Assembly (NCBI GenBank): GCA_003339415.1
Contig: PDHQ01000033.1
Span: 62,001-126,000 of the forward strand
Length of the DNA: 64,000 nucleotides
Direction of reading: 5' to 3'
Origin: Ophiocordyceps camponoti-saundersi (nom. inval.)
Taxonomy: Eukaryota > Ascomycota > Sordariomycetes > Hypocreales > Ophiocordycipitaceae
The notes below the pieces were generated by a model. The model saw only the letters and a program-made list of their open reading frames with translations. It searched no databases and had not been told where the DNA came from. Shown in pieces: positions 51,307 to 63,289 of the stretch. The stretch's first letter is position 1. Each line of letters begins with the position of its first letter. The position numbers were made by a program, and so were the translations under genes.

Positions 51307-52508
51307 ATGCAGTATCTTTTATTTCATTACTTTCTTTCTTTGTTCTATTTCTTTTTCACACTCAACGCGACGAGACGCGTTTCATCTCAATCCATCTCAT
51401 CCAGCCTCTTTCCCTTCCCTTCTTATCCCATCAACAGCAAACGAGCAAAGACGTGAACAGGCGTCAGACGCTCACCCGAAGAAAAAAAAAACCTACCAGA
51501 AATCACTTTACGAAGCACGAGAATTTCAAAACGATATCAGGAGATTACAACGTCACGACGACAAAAAGCAACGTCACTGAATTTAAAAAAAAAACATCAC
51601 GAGAATTCCTCACCAACGTCTTTCAGGCTGTTTACTACATCTTACGAGATTATCCCAGTCGGGGTAGAAGTCTTGTTGGAAGGGGAAGCTGAGAAGGTGA
51701 TGAAGCTCGACTACGAAAAGGGGATGAAGAGTCGAGAATCGAGAGTCAACTTGTTGAAGATGGAAGATGACCAAGACTTTATTTTCCTTCGCAGAGAACT
51801 GCCCGACTCACAACGAGTCTCAAGTCTTGATCAACCAACGGAGAAGACCGATAGCCTCAACAACGAAGCAACCTATGTATGTAAGAGTCACCAACTCAAC
51901 AAATCTTCAAAAAAAGAACAAAATAAATAGAAATCAATAGAAAAAAAAATTCATAATCTCGATCATGACACGTAAAGCTCGCCTATCCTCTCCTCTCCCG
52001 TCCTGTTCTGTGCTTGCTCTGCTTTTCGTCTTTACCCCCTTTTCCCTCCCCCCCCCCTTTCCGATTCCACGATGACGATGGCTATATAGTAGACTCTTCA
52101 GACAATGAGAGTCGAAGAAATAAACAGACGAAAGAAAAAGCTGAGATAGTAGAAAGTGACAAAGGAGAGAATATGACCGAGACGACGAGATCAAGGCACT
52201 ATAACACTCGATGACCCTCGCTCCCGGCCATGTCCGGTCCAGTTATTTTCTCTGTTTTTTTTTAACAATATTCCGACAACGCTTCATCTCCTCGACAAAA
52301 AGGACGCTCCCTTTACCCCCTTCCTCCCACTCCGTCTCCGGTCGACAACCCATGACATGACTTCTTCTGCTTTGGCGGCATGATTCTTTTTTTGGGTTTT
52401 GGTTTTGGTTTACCCCCTTTCCGCCCTGCCCCATTTCCAACCCCCTTTATCCCCTTCCCCCCCCCATCCAAGCCGGCTAGGTGATGCAGCCGGCCATGCG
52501 CCTCGCCG
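51307..52508. other. intergenic, convergent 3' ends
   Basis: T-rich then A-rich sequence between the CID/RS gene (+) and rts1 (-); poly-A runs near 51481-51491 and 51580-51590 and poly-T near 52253-52263. No coding frame or RNA gene recognised. Confidence 0.5.
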
Positions 52509-54730
52509 TTATCGACTCCTAGCTGAGCCCGCCGAGCCGTGTCGCTCGTGACCACCAGTGGCCTGTCGACCTGCGGCGGCGTCTTGCAGCTTCAGCGAGT
52601 CGAGCCGCTTCTGGTTCTCCTCGCTCACGGGGTCGACCTCATCGACGCGCGGTAGCGACCCGGCCTGGGCGCGCGGAGGCACTTCCGTCGTCGTCGTCCC
52701 TTTCCGCTGGTTGGCTCTCTCGCTCAGTGCCGCCCATCTTCGCTCTCGCATCGCCTCTCGCTCGGCCGCGCTGTTCTGCTGTTCCGTGTAGTCGTGGGAG
52801 CAGTCGTCAAATAGCTGCGGGTTGATCTCCATGAAGAGCTTCATGGCGTTGTAAACCATGCCGTGGATTGTCCTGGTTGCCACGTCAGCCGAGCCTCGCC
52901 TCGCTTTGTCAGGCAAGCTATTCACCTATTCCAGTGTCCCTTGGAGTTCTCGTACAGTGGCGCGAACATGATGGGCAGGATGACCTCGACATTGTCGCTG
53001 ACAAGGTTACAAAAATACTCGTTGTTCCAGAAATACAGCGCGCGCTCGGCAACCTGAAAATGCGGGCTGGCGACTGACTTGGCCAGCTGGTGAAACAAGG
53101 GCTCCTGGACCTTGGCGAACTCGGCCGGATCCATCACCTCGAAGATATCCTCGACCTCGTTGAGAAACATGACCTCCTTGGTGCTATTGACCTTGGGCCA
53201 GTAGCGCAGCAGCCCGAGGACGACCTGGACCATTGTTAGCTCGGCAACCCTTTCACCGCCCCGTCGGCCCACACGCACCTCTTCCGTCAAGGACGCGTCC
53301 TTCTCCAGGAACTGCACGATGCAGTAGGCGAGCTGCGGATGGTACATGCTCAGGCTCTTGGGCTTGTGCAGCGGCAACAAGACGCGGGTAAGGAAGATCT
53401 TGTGCTCTTCCTTCAGAGGCAGCGCAAAGCCATTAATGATGGAGCCCAAGATTTCGAGCAGCTCCGCGATACCGTTGAATCGCTCCGTCTCGTATGTGAA
53501 TTGGAAGAAGACGTTGTTGATGGAGCGGCGTATGAAGGATCGTAGGTTGAGGAACTTGCCGTAGATACGGTGCAGAGTCGTCTTCAGAAAGTCGCGCTCG
53601 CGGGGGTCTTCCGAGTCGAAGAGGTCGAGCAGCTGCAGTACAAAGGCGTGGTCGATGTATGCCTTTGCGATATTGGTGTTGAAGTCCTGGCTCTCGATGA
53701 AGCGCAGGAAGAACTCGTAGACGACCTGGATGTGCGGCCAGGCAACCTCGAGTACCGGCTCGTCCTCCTCCGGGTCAAAGGCCTCTCCCTGCGGGTTGAC
53801 CGGGGGTGGTATGGGCCGGAAAAGGTTCTTGGCGAACATGTCGACGACACGCGGGTACATGGGCTCGGTGATTACCTGGCGATTGTTGGCCACATAGTCA
53901 AGGAGCTCGTGCAGGGCGAGGCGCTTGATCTCCTTGGCCTTCATGTCGCCGCTGGCGTCGTTGAAGTCGAAGATGACGTTGCACTGGTCGATCTTTTGCA
54001 TGAACAGCTCCTGCCGTCGGTTCGGAGGTACCTCGTGGAAGCCAGGCAGCTTCTCGAGCTCTCGGTGGGCCGAGATGTCGAAGCGGGACGAGTGCTGGCG
54101 CTTGGGGGTGCGCAGTCCCTCGGGTATGGCGTCGCGGTTGTCGATGCCGCGATGCATTAGGAGCGATTTTTGGCCGGCCTTGGGAGGGGCCAGGTCGTGA
54201 GGCATCGTCTCGGCGGCGCCAGGAGGTGGAACGTGCTGATGATTTTTTCATTTCATGTCGCGTCAGTGGAAATCCTCGCGCGCGCCTGCGGCACGACTTA
54301 CGCCCGGGGTTGGACTGATGACAACAGTCGGGGGCAGCCTAGAGTTGGCACCTCCTCCGCCGCCACCACCGTTAGGGCTCGAGCCTAAGCGGTCCGGGGC
54401 GTGCGGCTGCTGCTGGCCCTGGGCGACGGTAGACAGGTTTGAGGGTTGTCCAGGTTCAGAGCCGAGGCCGGCGCTGCTCGGGGGCAGTGGCTTGTTGCGG
54501 ATGTCGTTGAGAGTCGAAGTAGATGACGAGGGCGTCAAGACGGGAGACTGATTAGACTGATCTCGAGAAGAAGGCGACGAAGTTCCGTCCTTGGCATCCT
54601 TATTTTTCTTGGACGACTTCGATGAGTCCTTGTCCTTGCCTCGGGAGAGCTGTCAAGCTTGTCAGCGGGGCGGGGGCCAAACGGCGCGAGGAATCATGTC
54701 ACCCACGACTCTTTGGCTGAAGCGTTTCAT
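52509..54730 (-). CDS. rts1: PP2A B56 regulatory subunit (Rts1)
   Basis: Five exons on the minus strand: 54730..54707, 54649..54302, 54235..53279, 53224..52926, 52872..52509 (663 aa). Exon 1 has only eight codons (MKRFSQRV) and joins [16 protein letters not shown] disordered Ser/Pro/Gly-rich N terminus is followed by the B56 HEAT-like core: [80 protein letters not shown] and [14 protein letters not shown]. The C-terminal tail is variable. B56 subunits target PP2A to substrates carrying LxxIxE motifs; Rts1 controls cell size, septin dynamics, stress and centromere cohesion. All introns are 50-66 nt with clear branch sites. Confidence 0.95.
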
Positions 54731-55749
54731 CCTCCTCGGCAGATGGGCTCGGGCACGAGGGGCTGAAGGCGCTGCGGCGAAGCAGTCGACAGCGTTGATT
54801 GGAAAAGCCTGCAGGAGAGTTCAAGGTGGTGATGGGCTGGCGAGACACGGCCAGAGAAAACAGAGAATCGAACCGGCGACGTAAACAAAGTAATGATGAC
54901 GGACAGCGAGCTGTGAATCTGACGGTCAGGCAGACTCTCGAGGGGTGTCGAGGGCTCCAATGGGATCTGGCCGTGGGAGGGGGAGGGGTGTGCGTCGGCG
55001 GCGTGCGGCGGCTGCGGGTGGCTGTCGTGGCGGCGCCTCGGCGGATGGTCGTGACCAAGAGCGAGGGAGCCTGAGTGACAAAAGACACGGGCGGAGATGA
55101 AAGTAGAGGGAAGAGAGGCTGGTAGCCGGGCGAAGACGCGCCCCCTGCTGGGAGGAGGGGCGAAGACGAGGAGAGAGGCAGCGGCGGACGGCCGACGGCA
55201 CCCAAAGAGGGAGGGGAGGGCGCTGCGATTGCAGAGCTTGGTCGTCTTTGCGAGCAATGACGAGGAACAGGCGAGCTGGTGGGACGGTCTGCGCCGAGAG
55301 GAAGAGAAAGAGAGAGAGAGGAGAGGAGAGGGGGGAGAGAGAGAGAGAGAGAGAGACACACAAGTTCAGGTGGGAGGACGTCCAGGAGGAGGTCGGGAAT
55401 GTTTGGATGATCCGTACAGCGATGAGCTTTCGCACGGTGCACCCGGCCAGATGCTGTTGGGGCGCAGTAAAACGGGGGCACCGCGTCGGTAACGCCCAGC
55501 CGGTGAACGCCGCAAGGTGCAGCGGTACTTGTCGATCTCGGGCGCGCGTTCTAGCGCTCGCAGGCCTTTGCTGACTGAATCGGGACGCCACCCCGCACAG
55601 TCGAACTGACACGGTGCATCCCACCAGAAGGATCAGGTAAGCAAGGTACCGACTGCCAGCTGGTGTGCGGATAAGACAAGGCGTCTGGGTCTTTTCGTCG
55701 TCACTCAGCAGCGCGCATCGCACAGCAGCTCGCCCGGAGCCTACAGGAC
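54731..55749. promoter_or_regulatory. divergent upstream region rts1/tfc1
   Basis: Long GC- and purine-rich region, with a GA repeat (about 55308-55356). CT-rich on the rts1 strand. Apparent long frames on either strand are low-complexity. A long rts1 leader is likely. Confidence 0.45.
55308..55356. repeat. (GA)n-rich tract
   Basis: GAGAGA runs interrupted by G runs in the rts1/tfc1 divergent region. Confidence 0.8.
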
Positions 55750-57952
55750 ATGGACATTGGCGAGCCGAGCTCTGATGGCCCGCGACCTCCCGAGGGTGAT
55801 GGCTCGGACGAGGAGCTCGACGACCTCGCCCCGCGGTACCCCGTGCCGTCGCGCCGCCTCGTCGCTGTCGAGGTGCCGGCCGTAATCAAAGACGCCGACC
55901 GCGCCGTCAAGGCCTTTGGACGGGTTCCCTCTCTGGCCAATGTGAGTCAAATCCCGTCCCTTTTCGAGACTGAGACCAACTGTTGCAGGTCATGGACCCT
56001 CACCGCAGCTCCGTTCCGCTCTATCTAAACCCGGAAAGCCCCTTTTGCCCTCCCATCCGTTCGCATAACGCGCGGTCGCATAATGTCGTCCTCAAGATCA
56101 ACGTCCCGAAGCGCACTGGTCGCAAGAGAAAGCGGGGCTCCGACGACCCCTGGGCAGGTGATGTCGAGATGCCGTCAGAGGCGGCTTCGTCGCCGGCCGT
56201 CTCTTCCGTCGCAAGGCTCGACCAACCCTGGATCCTCCGACGGATGCTGGCGGACAATGTTGGCGACTATCAGGTCGAGGCCGTCGGCGTCATTCGACAT
56301 ACGCACCGGTTCTGCACACTAGCCGACTTTTACTGGCACATGCCCAAGTCGGATTTCGCGAAGAGATATGCCGACCAAGTTCTTCCCGGAGACGGTATGC
56401 CATACCTGCGTGTTGTGGCCGGCGCAACGCTGCTGACGGGCTTCGTCCAGTGCAGAATCTACGGAAGTTCAAGTTTACGCCCGGCCACGACAGCGGTCCC
56501 GACGTCGACATTCTTCCGCCGCCTCTCTTCACGCACATGACATTGCCCTTCAACTACAATTATTCGCAGAATCCGCTCGTGCGGATGACGGAAGACGGCG
56601 AGACGATCAACCTGTCGGCTATCAAGCATGTCGGCTACTTCATCGGGGCCGAGGACCCCGCGCCCGAGGGACCCCAGCATCAACCGGACCTGACGGACGC
56701 CCGGACCATGGAGGTCATCGCCGAGCTGGAGGAGGCCTTTGACGACCGCCCCGTCTGGACGCGACGCTCGCTGCTCAACCACTTGGAAGGCAAGCTACGC
56801 AACTGGAACGAGCTGAAAAAGTACCTCAATTACACGGCCTACCAGTTCAAGGGCGGGCCCTGGCGGGACGGCGTCGTGCCCTACGGCGTCGATCCGAGAA
56901 CGGACCCCAAGTATCGCATCTATCAGACACTCATGTTCAAGCTTGCGCCTCAAGATTATCGAGGACGGACGTGGCAGTCTATGCGTAAGCTGCAGGCCAG
57001 CCAGGGCCGAGACACGGGCACGGACGGGGGACGGCAGAGCCATCTGTTCGACGGCGAGTCGTATAACGACGACGGTAAGGTGTGGCAGGTGTGCGACATT
57101 ACGGACCCGCTGCTCAAGGAGATGCTGGATGGCGCGGCGATACGACCGACGTGGGACGTCAACAGCGGCTGGTATCACGGCGGGCTCTGGGCCAAGGTCA
57201 AGGCGATTATGAAGACCAAGCTAGTGGCCATTCGCTTCGGGATCCGGCTGACGCGTACCGACTTTGCGGCGACGTTGCGGTGCGGTGACGAGACGCCGGT
57301 CAAGACGTCGACGTCGACGTCGCATATCCCGCTGCCGAAGCTGAGGCTCACCGACGAGCAGATGATGGTGCTACGCGGCCGCGCGCCGAACAAGAGGGAG
57401 AGGTCCAGATATGCGGGCAAGAGGAAGGTAGTATCTAAGGCGGGGGGAATTGGCGAGCAGAGTGAGAGTCTACCAATACCAGGACTAGATGGCGGAGAGA
57501 GGGGCGAGGAGGGCGAGGAGGGCGAAGAGGGTGAGGAGGGCGGGGAGGGTGAGGATGATGTTGGGGATGATGACGAAGACGACAATAACGATGATGATGA
57601 AGACGATGAAGATGGTGATGATGACGATGGAGGCGATGGCGATGGCGACGAACAAGATGACGAAGATGGTGAAGACGACGACGACGACGACGACGACGGT
57701 CAACACGACGAGGGCGATGAAGGCGAAGGAGAGTATGACGAAGAAGGATATGATGATGGAGACTATGACATCGATGACGAGGTCGAAAACGACGCTGCTG
57801 CTGGCTTCGAATCGGACGAATACGGCCTTGATGGCCCGTACGATGACGTCGAAGTAGACGATGTCCAACGACCCACCTATCCCGAGCCTCCGACTTACGG
57901 CTCAGGCATTGACGAGGACGGAGATGGTCGTCCAGTGTATCCAGAACTATAG
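55750..57952 (+). CDS. sfc1: TFIIIC subunit Tfc1/Sfc1 (GTF3C5)
   Basis: Exons 55750..55941, 55989..56394 and 56451..57952 (699 aa); introns 47 and 56 nt. The N-terminal dimerisation part shows RRLVAVEVPAVIKDADRAVKAFG and PLYLNPESPFCPPIRSH. The DNA-binding half has RKFKFTPGHDSG, YNYSQNPLV, the winged-helix-like DRPVWTRRSLLNHL and FKGGPWRDGVVPYGVDPRTDPKYR. It belongs to the tau-A lobe that binds the A box of tRNA genes in RNA polymerase III initiation. The C terminus (about 570-680) is almost pure Asp/Glu with Gly, over 110 residues, longer than the acidic tail I recall in the family; in the yeast orthologue an acidic tail regulates DNA binding. Nuclear. Confidence 0.93.
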
Positions 57953-58350
57953 ACTACCGCCTGCCTCAATCTGTAGGTGCCTCTTGATTGCTTGGTTGGC
58001 TCGTAGAAGGGATTTTCATGGCAGCCTCAGGCCTCATTTTTCTTCCTGCCCGCAAACCGGCTTCACTTTCTTCCTGGCATGGCTTTCTGCGTTTGCCCTC
58101 TGAACCACCTCCCACTCACCCAACAGCCTCCTATAGTAGCTACCTAGGCACTTCGTTTGTGTCTTTTGCCAGCTGCCTCTACAGCTGGCGGCAGGATCCC
58201 TCAATATCCTGCGGGGAGATAAAAATTTTCTCCTCTTGCTTTTTCCCTTCTCTCGCTTTCCCCTTCTTATCCTTCTTCCTCCCCAGCCCTCACCTCCCGT
58301 CCTTCAGCTACCTACATAGCTAGCTTACCATCGCCAAATCATCGCTCACG
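57953..58350. other. intergenic
   Basis: 3' flank of sfc1 and pyrimidine-rich promoter/leader of the zinc-finger gene. No other feature. Confidence 0.5.
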
Positions 58351-60564
58351 ATGTCATCCGACATTCAAGACGGCGTCTTCCACTGCAGGCCCTGCAACAT
58401 GGCCTTCTACAGCTGGGAAGCGCTACAGCAGCACAAGCAGGAGATGCGCGCGGCAGGACGACCTTCGCACATCCATTGCAAGCACTGCGGTCGGGATTTC
58501 AAGACGGTCGTTTCGGAGATACGGCACATCCATCTCATGCACCCGCAAGATCAGAAGCTCGTTTGCCGGGCCTGTGGAATGGGACCTTTTTCTAGGGCTT
58601 CGGGACTCATCGATCATATCGAGAAGGGCCAGTGCACGAAGCTTAGTATCGATGCTATCGAGCAGAAGAGGGAGAAGAAGTCGGAGTTTGCCAGGTGCTT
58701 GCAGCTGGTTTCGGGTTCGCCGGTTAGAAATGACTTTTCTAAGTATATGGGTGGCTTATCGACTGCTTCGTCTGCTGGCGTGAGGCCGGTGATTCAGTCG
58801 TCGCAGCTGAAGCAGCAGCAGCAGCAGCTTAAGCAGAAGCAGAAGCAGAATGTGGTCGATGGGGTGTTCAATGCTGATCTGGAAGAGATGGAACAGCAGA
58901 AACTTCAGGAGGCGCTGATGGATGGGCCGCTCATCGCTGGCTTGGCTGCCATGACTGTGAAGCAGCAGGAGCAGAACTTGGATAAGCCTCTCATCGCTGG
59001 CTTGGCCGACAAGGCTGTGACGAAACAGCAGCACCAGCATCAGCATTTGGACGGGCCGCTCATCGCTGGCTTGGCCGACAAGGCTGTGACGAAACAGCAG
59101 CACCAGCATCAGCACCCGGACAGGCCGCTCATCGCTAGTTTGGCCGACAAGTGGATGACGAAACAGCAGTACCAGCAGCAGAAGCAGTTGGACGAACCGC
59201 TTGTCTCGGGCCTGGCAGATAAGGCTGTGGCTAAACAGCAGCACCAGCATCAGCACCCGGACAGGCAGCTCATCGCTGGTTTGGCCGACAAGTGGACGAC
59301 GAAACAGCAGTACCAGCAGCAGAAGCAGTTGGACGAACCGCTTGTCTCTGGCCTGACTGACAAGGCTGTGGCGAAACAGCAGCACCAGCAGGATGGGGCA
59401 GCCACTGCTGGCTTAGCCAACAATCCTGTCACGAAGCGGTACCCGCACCAGATGGGAAGGCCGTCCGTTCCTGGCTCAGCTAGCAACCCTATGACGAAGC
59501 AGCAGCAGGGACAGCAGCAGGGACAGCAAGATGGGCCGCTCATGGCCAGTTTGGCCGTTAAGCCTATGGAGAAACAGCAGCACCAGCAGGATGGACCAGC
59601 CACTGCTGTCTTGGCCGACAATCCCATCACGAAGCGTTACCCGCACCAGGTGGGAAAGCCGATAGTCGCTGGCCTGGTTAGCAACCCTGTGACGAAGCAG
59701 CAACAGCAGCAGGGACAGCAAGATGGGACGCTCATGGCCGGTTTGGCCGTTAAGCCTGTGGCGAGACAGCAGCCTCAGTACCCGCACCAGAGAAAGCAAC
59801 AGGACGGGCCGCTCGCTAGCAGTTTGACCGACAACCTCGTGGCGAAATGGCAGCCCCAGTACCCTCACCAGAGGAAGCAGCAGGACGCGTCGCTGGCCAC
59901 CGATTTGACTGATAAACTCGTGGCGAAACAGCAGCCTCAGTACCCTCACCAGAGGAAGCAACAGGACGCGCCGCTCGTTACTGGTTTGACCGACAAGCCC
60001 GTGGCGGAACAGAAGCAGCAAGATGCGCCGCTCGTCGCCGATAAGCTGGTTGTAGAGCAGCGGCAGCCGAAAGCGCCGCACATCCCTGGCCCGGTTGACA
60101 AACCTGTCGTGAAACAGCAGCTCCCTTCCGCTTCGACGTCAGCGACGCAGCCAACGTCTGGCACGGGACAGCAGCCTGCACAGGTGTTCGAATCCATGGA
60201 CCGGGACCACCCCGACCACCCGTCATTTAACTCGAGGAGATACTATAACACCTACGCGCAGGCTTACGTCTGCCCTAAGCTATCCTGCAATAAGGTCTTC
60301 AACAAGGCGGGCGGGCTCATGGCCCATTTGCGGTCGAACGCCCACGCAGTGAAGAAGTATCACTGCCCTTACTGCAACCGACGCTTCCCGACGATGACGG
60401 CTATCGTGTCGCACGCGGAGCAGAGCAGTGCGCGATGCCATATCCGCGAGTCGGACAATTACGAGGCGTTTATGGACCACTTGACGGGGGGTGTTATTGA
60501 CGTGGGCATGGAGCGTCACGAGGATGGGACGGTCAAGTACGATATGGGCAACGTGGAGTGGTGA
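58351..60564 (+). CDS. C2H2 zinc-finger protein with internal tandem repeats
   Basis: Single exon, 737 aa. N-terminal zinc fingers (about 10-96): FHCRPCNMAFYSWEALQQH, IHCKHCGRDFKTVV with HIHLMH, and LVCRACGMGPFSRASGLIDH. C-terminal pair (about 640-705): YVCPKLSCNKVFNKAGGLMAHL and YHCPYCNRRFPTMTAIVSHAE. This split arrangement is common in fungal C2H2 proteins of unknown role. Between them, residues about 191-590 are an array of roughly 20 imperfect units of the form PLIAGLADKAVTKQQ plus a Gln/His-rich spacer. Some units are nearly identical in DNA, so the array is young. No regulatory target can be inferred. Nuclear transcription factor or nucleic-acid-binding protein by family. Confidence 0.8.
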   Translation: MSSDIQDGVFHCRPCNMAFYSWEALQQHKQEMRAAGRPSHIHCKHCGRDFKTVVSEIRHIHLMHPQDQKLVCRACGMGPFSRASGLIDHIEKGQCTKLSIDAIEQKREKKSEFARCLQLVSGSPVRNDFSKYMGGLSTASSAGVRPVIQSSQLKQQQQQLKQKQKQNVVDGVFNADLEEMEQQKLQEALMDGPLIAGLAAMTVKQQEQNLDKPLIAGLADKAVTKQQHQHQHLDGPLIAGLADKAVTKQQHQHQHPDRPLIASLADKWMTKQQYQQQKQLDEPLVSGLADKAVAKQQHQHQHPDRQLIAGLADKWTTKQQYQQQKQLDEPLVSGLTDKAVAKQQHQQDGAATAGLANNPVTKRYPHQMGRPSVPGSASNPMTKQQQGQQQGQQDGPLMASLAVKPMEKQQHQQDGPATAVLADNPITKRYPHQVGKPIVAGLVSNPVTKQQQQQGQQDGTLMAGLAVKPVARQQPQYPHQRKQQDGPLASSLTDNLVAKWQPQYPHQRKQQDASLATDLTDKLVAKQQPQYPHQRKQQDAPLVTGLTDKPVAEQKQQDAPLVADKLVVEQRQPKAPHIPGPVDKPVVKQQLPSASTSATQPTSGTGQQPAQVFESMDRDHPDHPSFNSRRYYNTYAQAYVCPKLSCNKVFNKAGGLMAHLRSNAHAVKKYHCPYCNRRFPTMTAIVSHAEQSSARCHIRESDNYEAFMDHLTGGVIDVGMERHEDGTVKYDMGNVEW
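58915..60120 (+). repeat. coding tandem repeat array, about 60-75 nt units
   Basis: In-frame repeats inside the zinc-finger gene. Consecutive copies near 58990 and 59059 share a 69-nt unit that differs at only a few bases near its end. A higher-order unit of about 135 nt repeats near 59155 and 59290. All units keep frame, and downstream copies (59750-60000) use a different spacer (YPHQRKQQD). Confidence 0.88.
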
Positions 60565-61288
60565 TTTCGTGGAGATGTCCTTCTTGATCCGTCAATGACG
60601 GTGAAGAAGAGGAATTGTGTATATGTATATAATGCAGATGATGAGGCAGCAATGTAAATTAGTTAATCATTAGACCGGCAGATATGAAAACAAAGCCATG
60701 AAGATGGAGAAGAGCTATAGCGGATTTCTACCCTTGTAAGATGATGAGATGAGGTCATGGATGGTGTTGATGGAGGCTATCCGTATGTTCGTCTGTGATC
60801 CGTATTCATAGTCAAGACTCTGCTGGTAAGTTTGACGGCATGAGGAAGGCTCATCTGCACGCATATTGACTGCATTCCTACCTCCTGATCGTCTTCATCC
60901 GAAGAGGAGAGCCTATTCCGTGTCTGCTGCAGCGGGAATCGAATGATTTCTTCCCCTGCACGTCCGTAGATGAGGTCATGGATGGCGTGGATGGAGGAGG
61001 CTAGAGCTGTAATTAAAGCTGAAAAAGGGTGATGACATAAGCGGCGCTCAGTCTCTGCGCCTCAGACGCTTTCCTGACCTCCTGAACGGCGGCACTCCTT
61101 CCCTGTCTTTCTCTGTCTTTCTATCTCACGGCCTCTTTCGTCCTTTTACCTCTTCGCTCTCTGTTTACTGTTTTTGCTTCTCTGTGTCTTACCTGCGATT
61201 TGAAGTGGAAGAGCCTTTCGTTTCGTTTTCCGCCCGCAATGGTCGAGTCCGTTGCAGCCGCGGCGTGAGACGCGAATAGACGGAGAGC

Positions 61289-61323
<35 letters not shown>

Positions 61324-61352
61324 ATTGACGACGACAATACCCAACGACGACA
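60565..61352. other. intergenic
   Basis: 3' flank of the zinc-finger gene and promoter/leader of pfa3. Two short similar segments containing GAGGTCATGGATGG occur near 60751 and 60971. No gene recognised. Confidence 0.5.
61290..61323. repeat. (GAC)n microsatellite in pfa3 leader
   Basis: About 11 GAC units ending 30 bases upstream of the pfa3 ATG, probably within the 5' untranslated leader. Confidence 0.85.
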
Positions 61353-62761
61353 ATGCCGACTCGGCGCTGGGCACGCAAGCTGGAGAGAGCCTGCTGCACT
61401 CTCTGCACGTACGTGCCTGTTGTCTTTGTCTATGGTCTGACGACTTGGACCGCTTGGGTGATTGTGGCAATTGGGGCGGCGCAGCCCGAATCGCGCTGGC
61501 GAGGTGTGTGATGCCTCGACCTACCTCTGTTCTCCATCCCTATGTCTCTCTTTCCTTCTATCTCGCTAAGCAACAAGGAAAATCACCAGGGACGCCATCC
61601 TCCATCGTCGGTCTTGCCCTCTTCATCCTCCTCAATTGGTCCTACACCACGGCCGTCTTCACAAACCCCGGCTCGACAATATCAGACAGTGGCTACGGCC
61701 TTCTCCCAGTCGCCGCCTCCTCCCTGACTGTCAAGAGTAGCAATGGTCAGATGAGGTACTGTAAAAAGTGCCAGGCCCGAAAACCTGACCGCGCTCATCA
61801 TTGTTCCTCGTGTGGCCGCTGTATCCTCAAGATGGACCATCACTGCCCCTGGCTGGCTACGTGCATCGGCCTGCGCAACCACAAAGCTTTTTTCCTCTTT
61901 CTCGTCTACACGACCGTTTATAGCCTTTACGCCTTTGCCCTCAGCGGCTCCTGGCTGTGGTCCGAGGTTGTCGTCGAGTCTGCGCGCTACGTAGACTCGC
62001 TCATGCCCGTCAACTTCATCGTCCTGGCCGTGCTGAGCGGCATAATAGGTCTCGTCGTCGGAGGCTTCACTGCCTGGCATGTCCTGCTCGCTTGTCGCGG
62101 CCAGACGACGATTGAGTGCCTGGAGAAGACGCGCTACTTGTCACCGCTGAGGAGAATGCACCAGCAGCAGGCCCTCCCACAGCCGGCTCAGCGCCTCGTT
62201 GACGCGCACGCCAATGCGCTGCCCGGCGTCACCTGTCCCGAAGAGGGTGTCGTGACCAGCCAAGAGCGGACCTTGGTATCGTACGCCGAACGCGAGCGCG
62301 AACAGACGCGGCGCCGGTACGAAGACTACCTTGACGAGCACGACTCCGACAGGCTTCCCAACGCTTTTGACCTCGGCTGGCGCCGCAACCTTCTACACCT
62401 CCTCGGGCCGACGCCCTTTCTTTGGTTGCTCCCCATCTGCAACACAACGGGCGACGGCTGGGTCTGGGAAGCCGGCCCGCGCTGGATCGACGCCCGAGAA
62501 CGCCTCCGCCGCGAACGTCAGCGCCAGCGCGAGCGCGAGATCAACGCCGGGTGGGGGGGCACGGAAGATGGCGAGAACGATATTGAGGGCGCTCGAGAGC
62601 AGCGTCGGCCTCCAAGCAAGGCCGATCGGGTCCTTGGCCGTGATCCGGACCTATATGCGGACGGAACGCAGGGCGTGCGCATGCAGCGGCTCAGTCGGAG
62701 GGGGAAAACGCTGGACGAGGACGAGTTGGATGACGAGGGGGAAGAGGGTGAAGAGGTATGA
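61353..62761 (+). CDS. pfa3: DHHC palmitoyltransferase, Pfa3 type
   Basis: Exons 61353..61503 and 61590..62761 (440 aa); the 86-nt intron GTGTGT...CACCAG joins ESRWR with GTPSSIVGLALFILLNW. Two N-terminal helices (VPVVFVYGLTTWTAWVIVAIG, SIVGLALFILLNWSYTTAVF), then the Cys-rich DHHC domain CKKCQARKPDRAHHCSSC through MDHHCPWLATCIGLRNHKAF, two more helices (FFLFLVYTTVYSLYAFALSG, FIVLAVLSGIIGLVVGGFTAW) and the TTxE-like motif QTTIE. The tail has NAFDLGWRRNLLHLLGP and a WLLP segment typical of Pfa3. Pfa3 S-acylates the vacuolar fusion factor Vac8 at the vacuole membrane. The C-terminal 90 residues are charged and acidic. Confidence 0.92.
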
Positions 62762-63289
62762 CTCGTATGAGTGAGTGATGGTTTGATAGGGGAGTCTTTC
62801 TTGTCTGTTTTCTTCCTTGTTGGTTTGCTTGTTCGTGTTTGACGGAGGCTGCCGGCGTGCTTTCCGGGGTTTGTTGGAGCGATGAATTTGTTGATGTCGG
62901 CTTTTGCCTCGACGGAGGATCGTGAGATTACAGCTGACATGGGTTGTTGGTTGGCAGACTGGGATATCCAAGGAGTGAGTCACACTTGCATGTCACCTTT
63001 ATGTATGTACCCGTTGACCTATGATGCCTGCAGGCCAACCAAGCTCTGGGACCGCGCATCCGCCCAAGTTTAGCATTGCCATCGGCGTCAGAGGCGAACT
63101 GTCACGTGGAATATGGCACTCTGTGAAGAACTACGGTAGCTGCCAGGCCAAATGATTCACAGCTGTCGATTGCATATAAACAGCCTCTTTTCCCCCTTTC
63201 CCTCTCTCCCCCTTTTAATCCTCCTTCTCTCTACCCCTCACCCGATAGATAATTCAACTCTTGGTCCTATCATCATCCAAGCACAGGAT
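62762..63289. other. intergenic
   Basis: 3' flank of pfa3 and promoter of the last gene, with a CACGTG E-box-like hexamer near 63104 and a pyrimidine-rich stretch (63180-63240). No other gene seen. Confidence 0.5.
63175..63180 (+). promoter_or_regulatory. TATA box (TATAAA)
   Basis: TATAAA followed by a CT-rich block, 110-115 bases before the ATG at 63290. Confidence 0.6.

Noticed and set aside
58915..60120. CRISPR-like regular repeats
   Set aside because: Repeats are in frame, imperfect and coding, in a eukaryotic gene.
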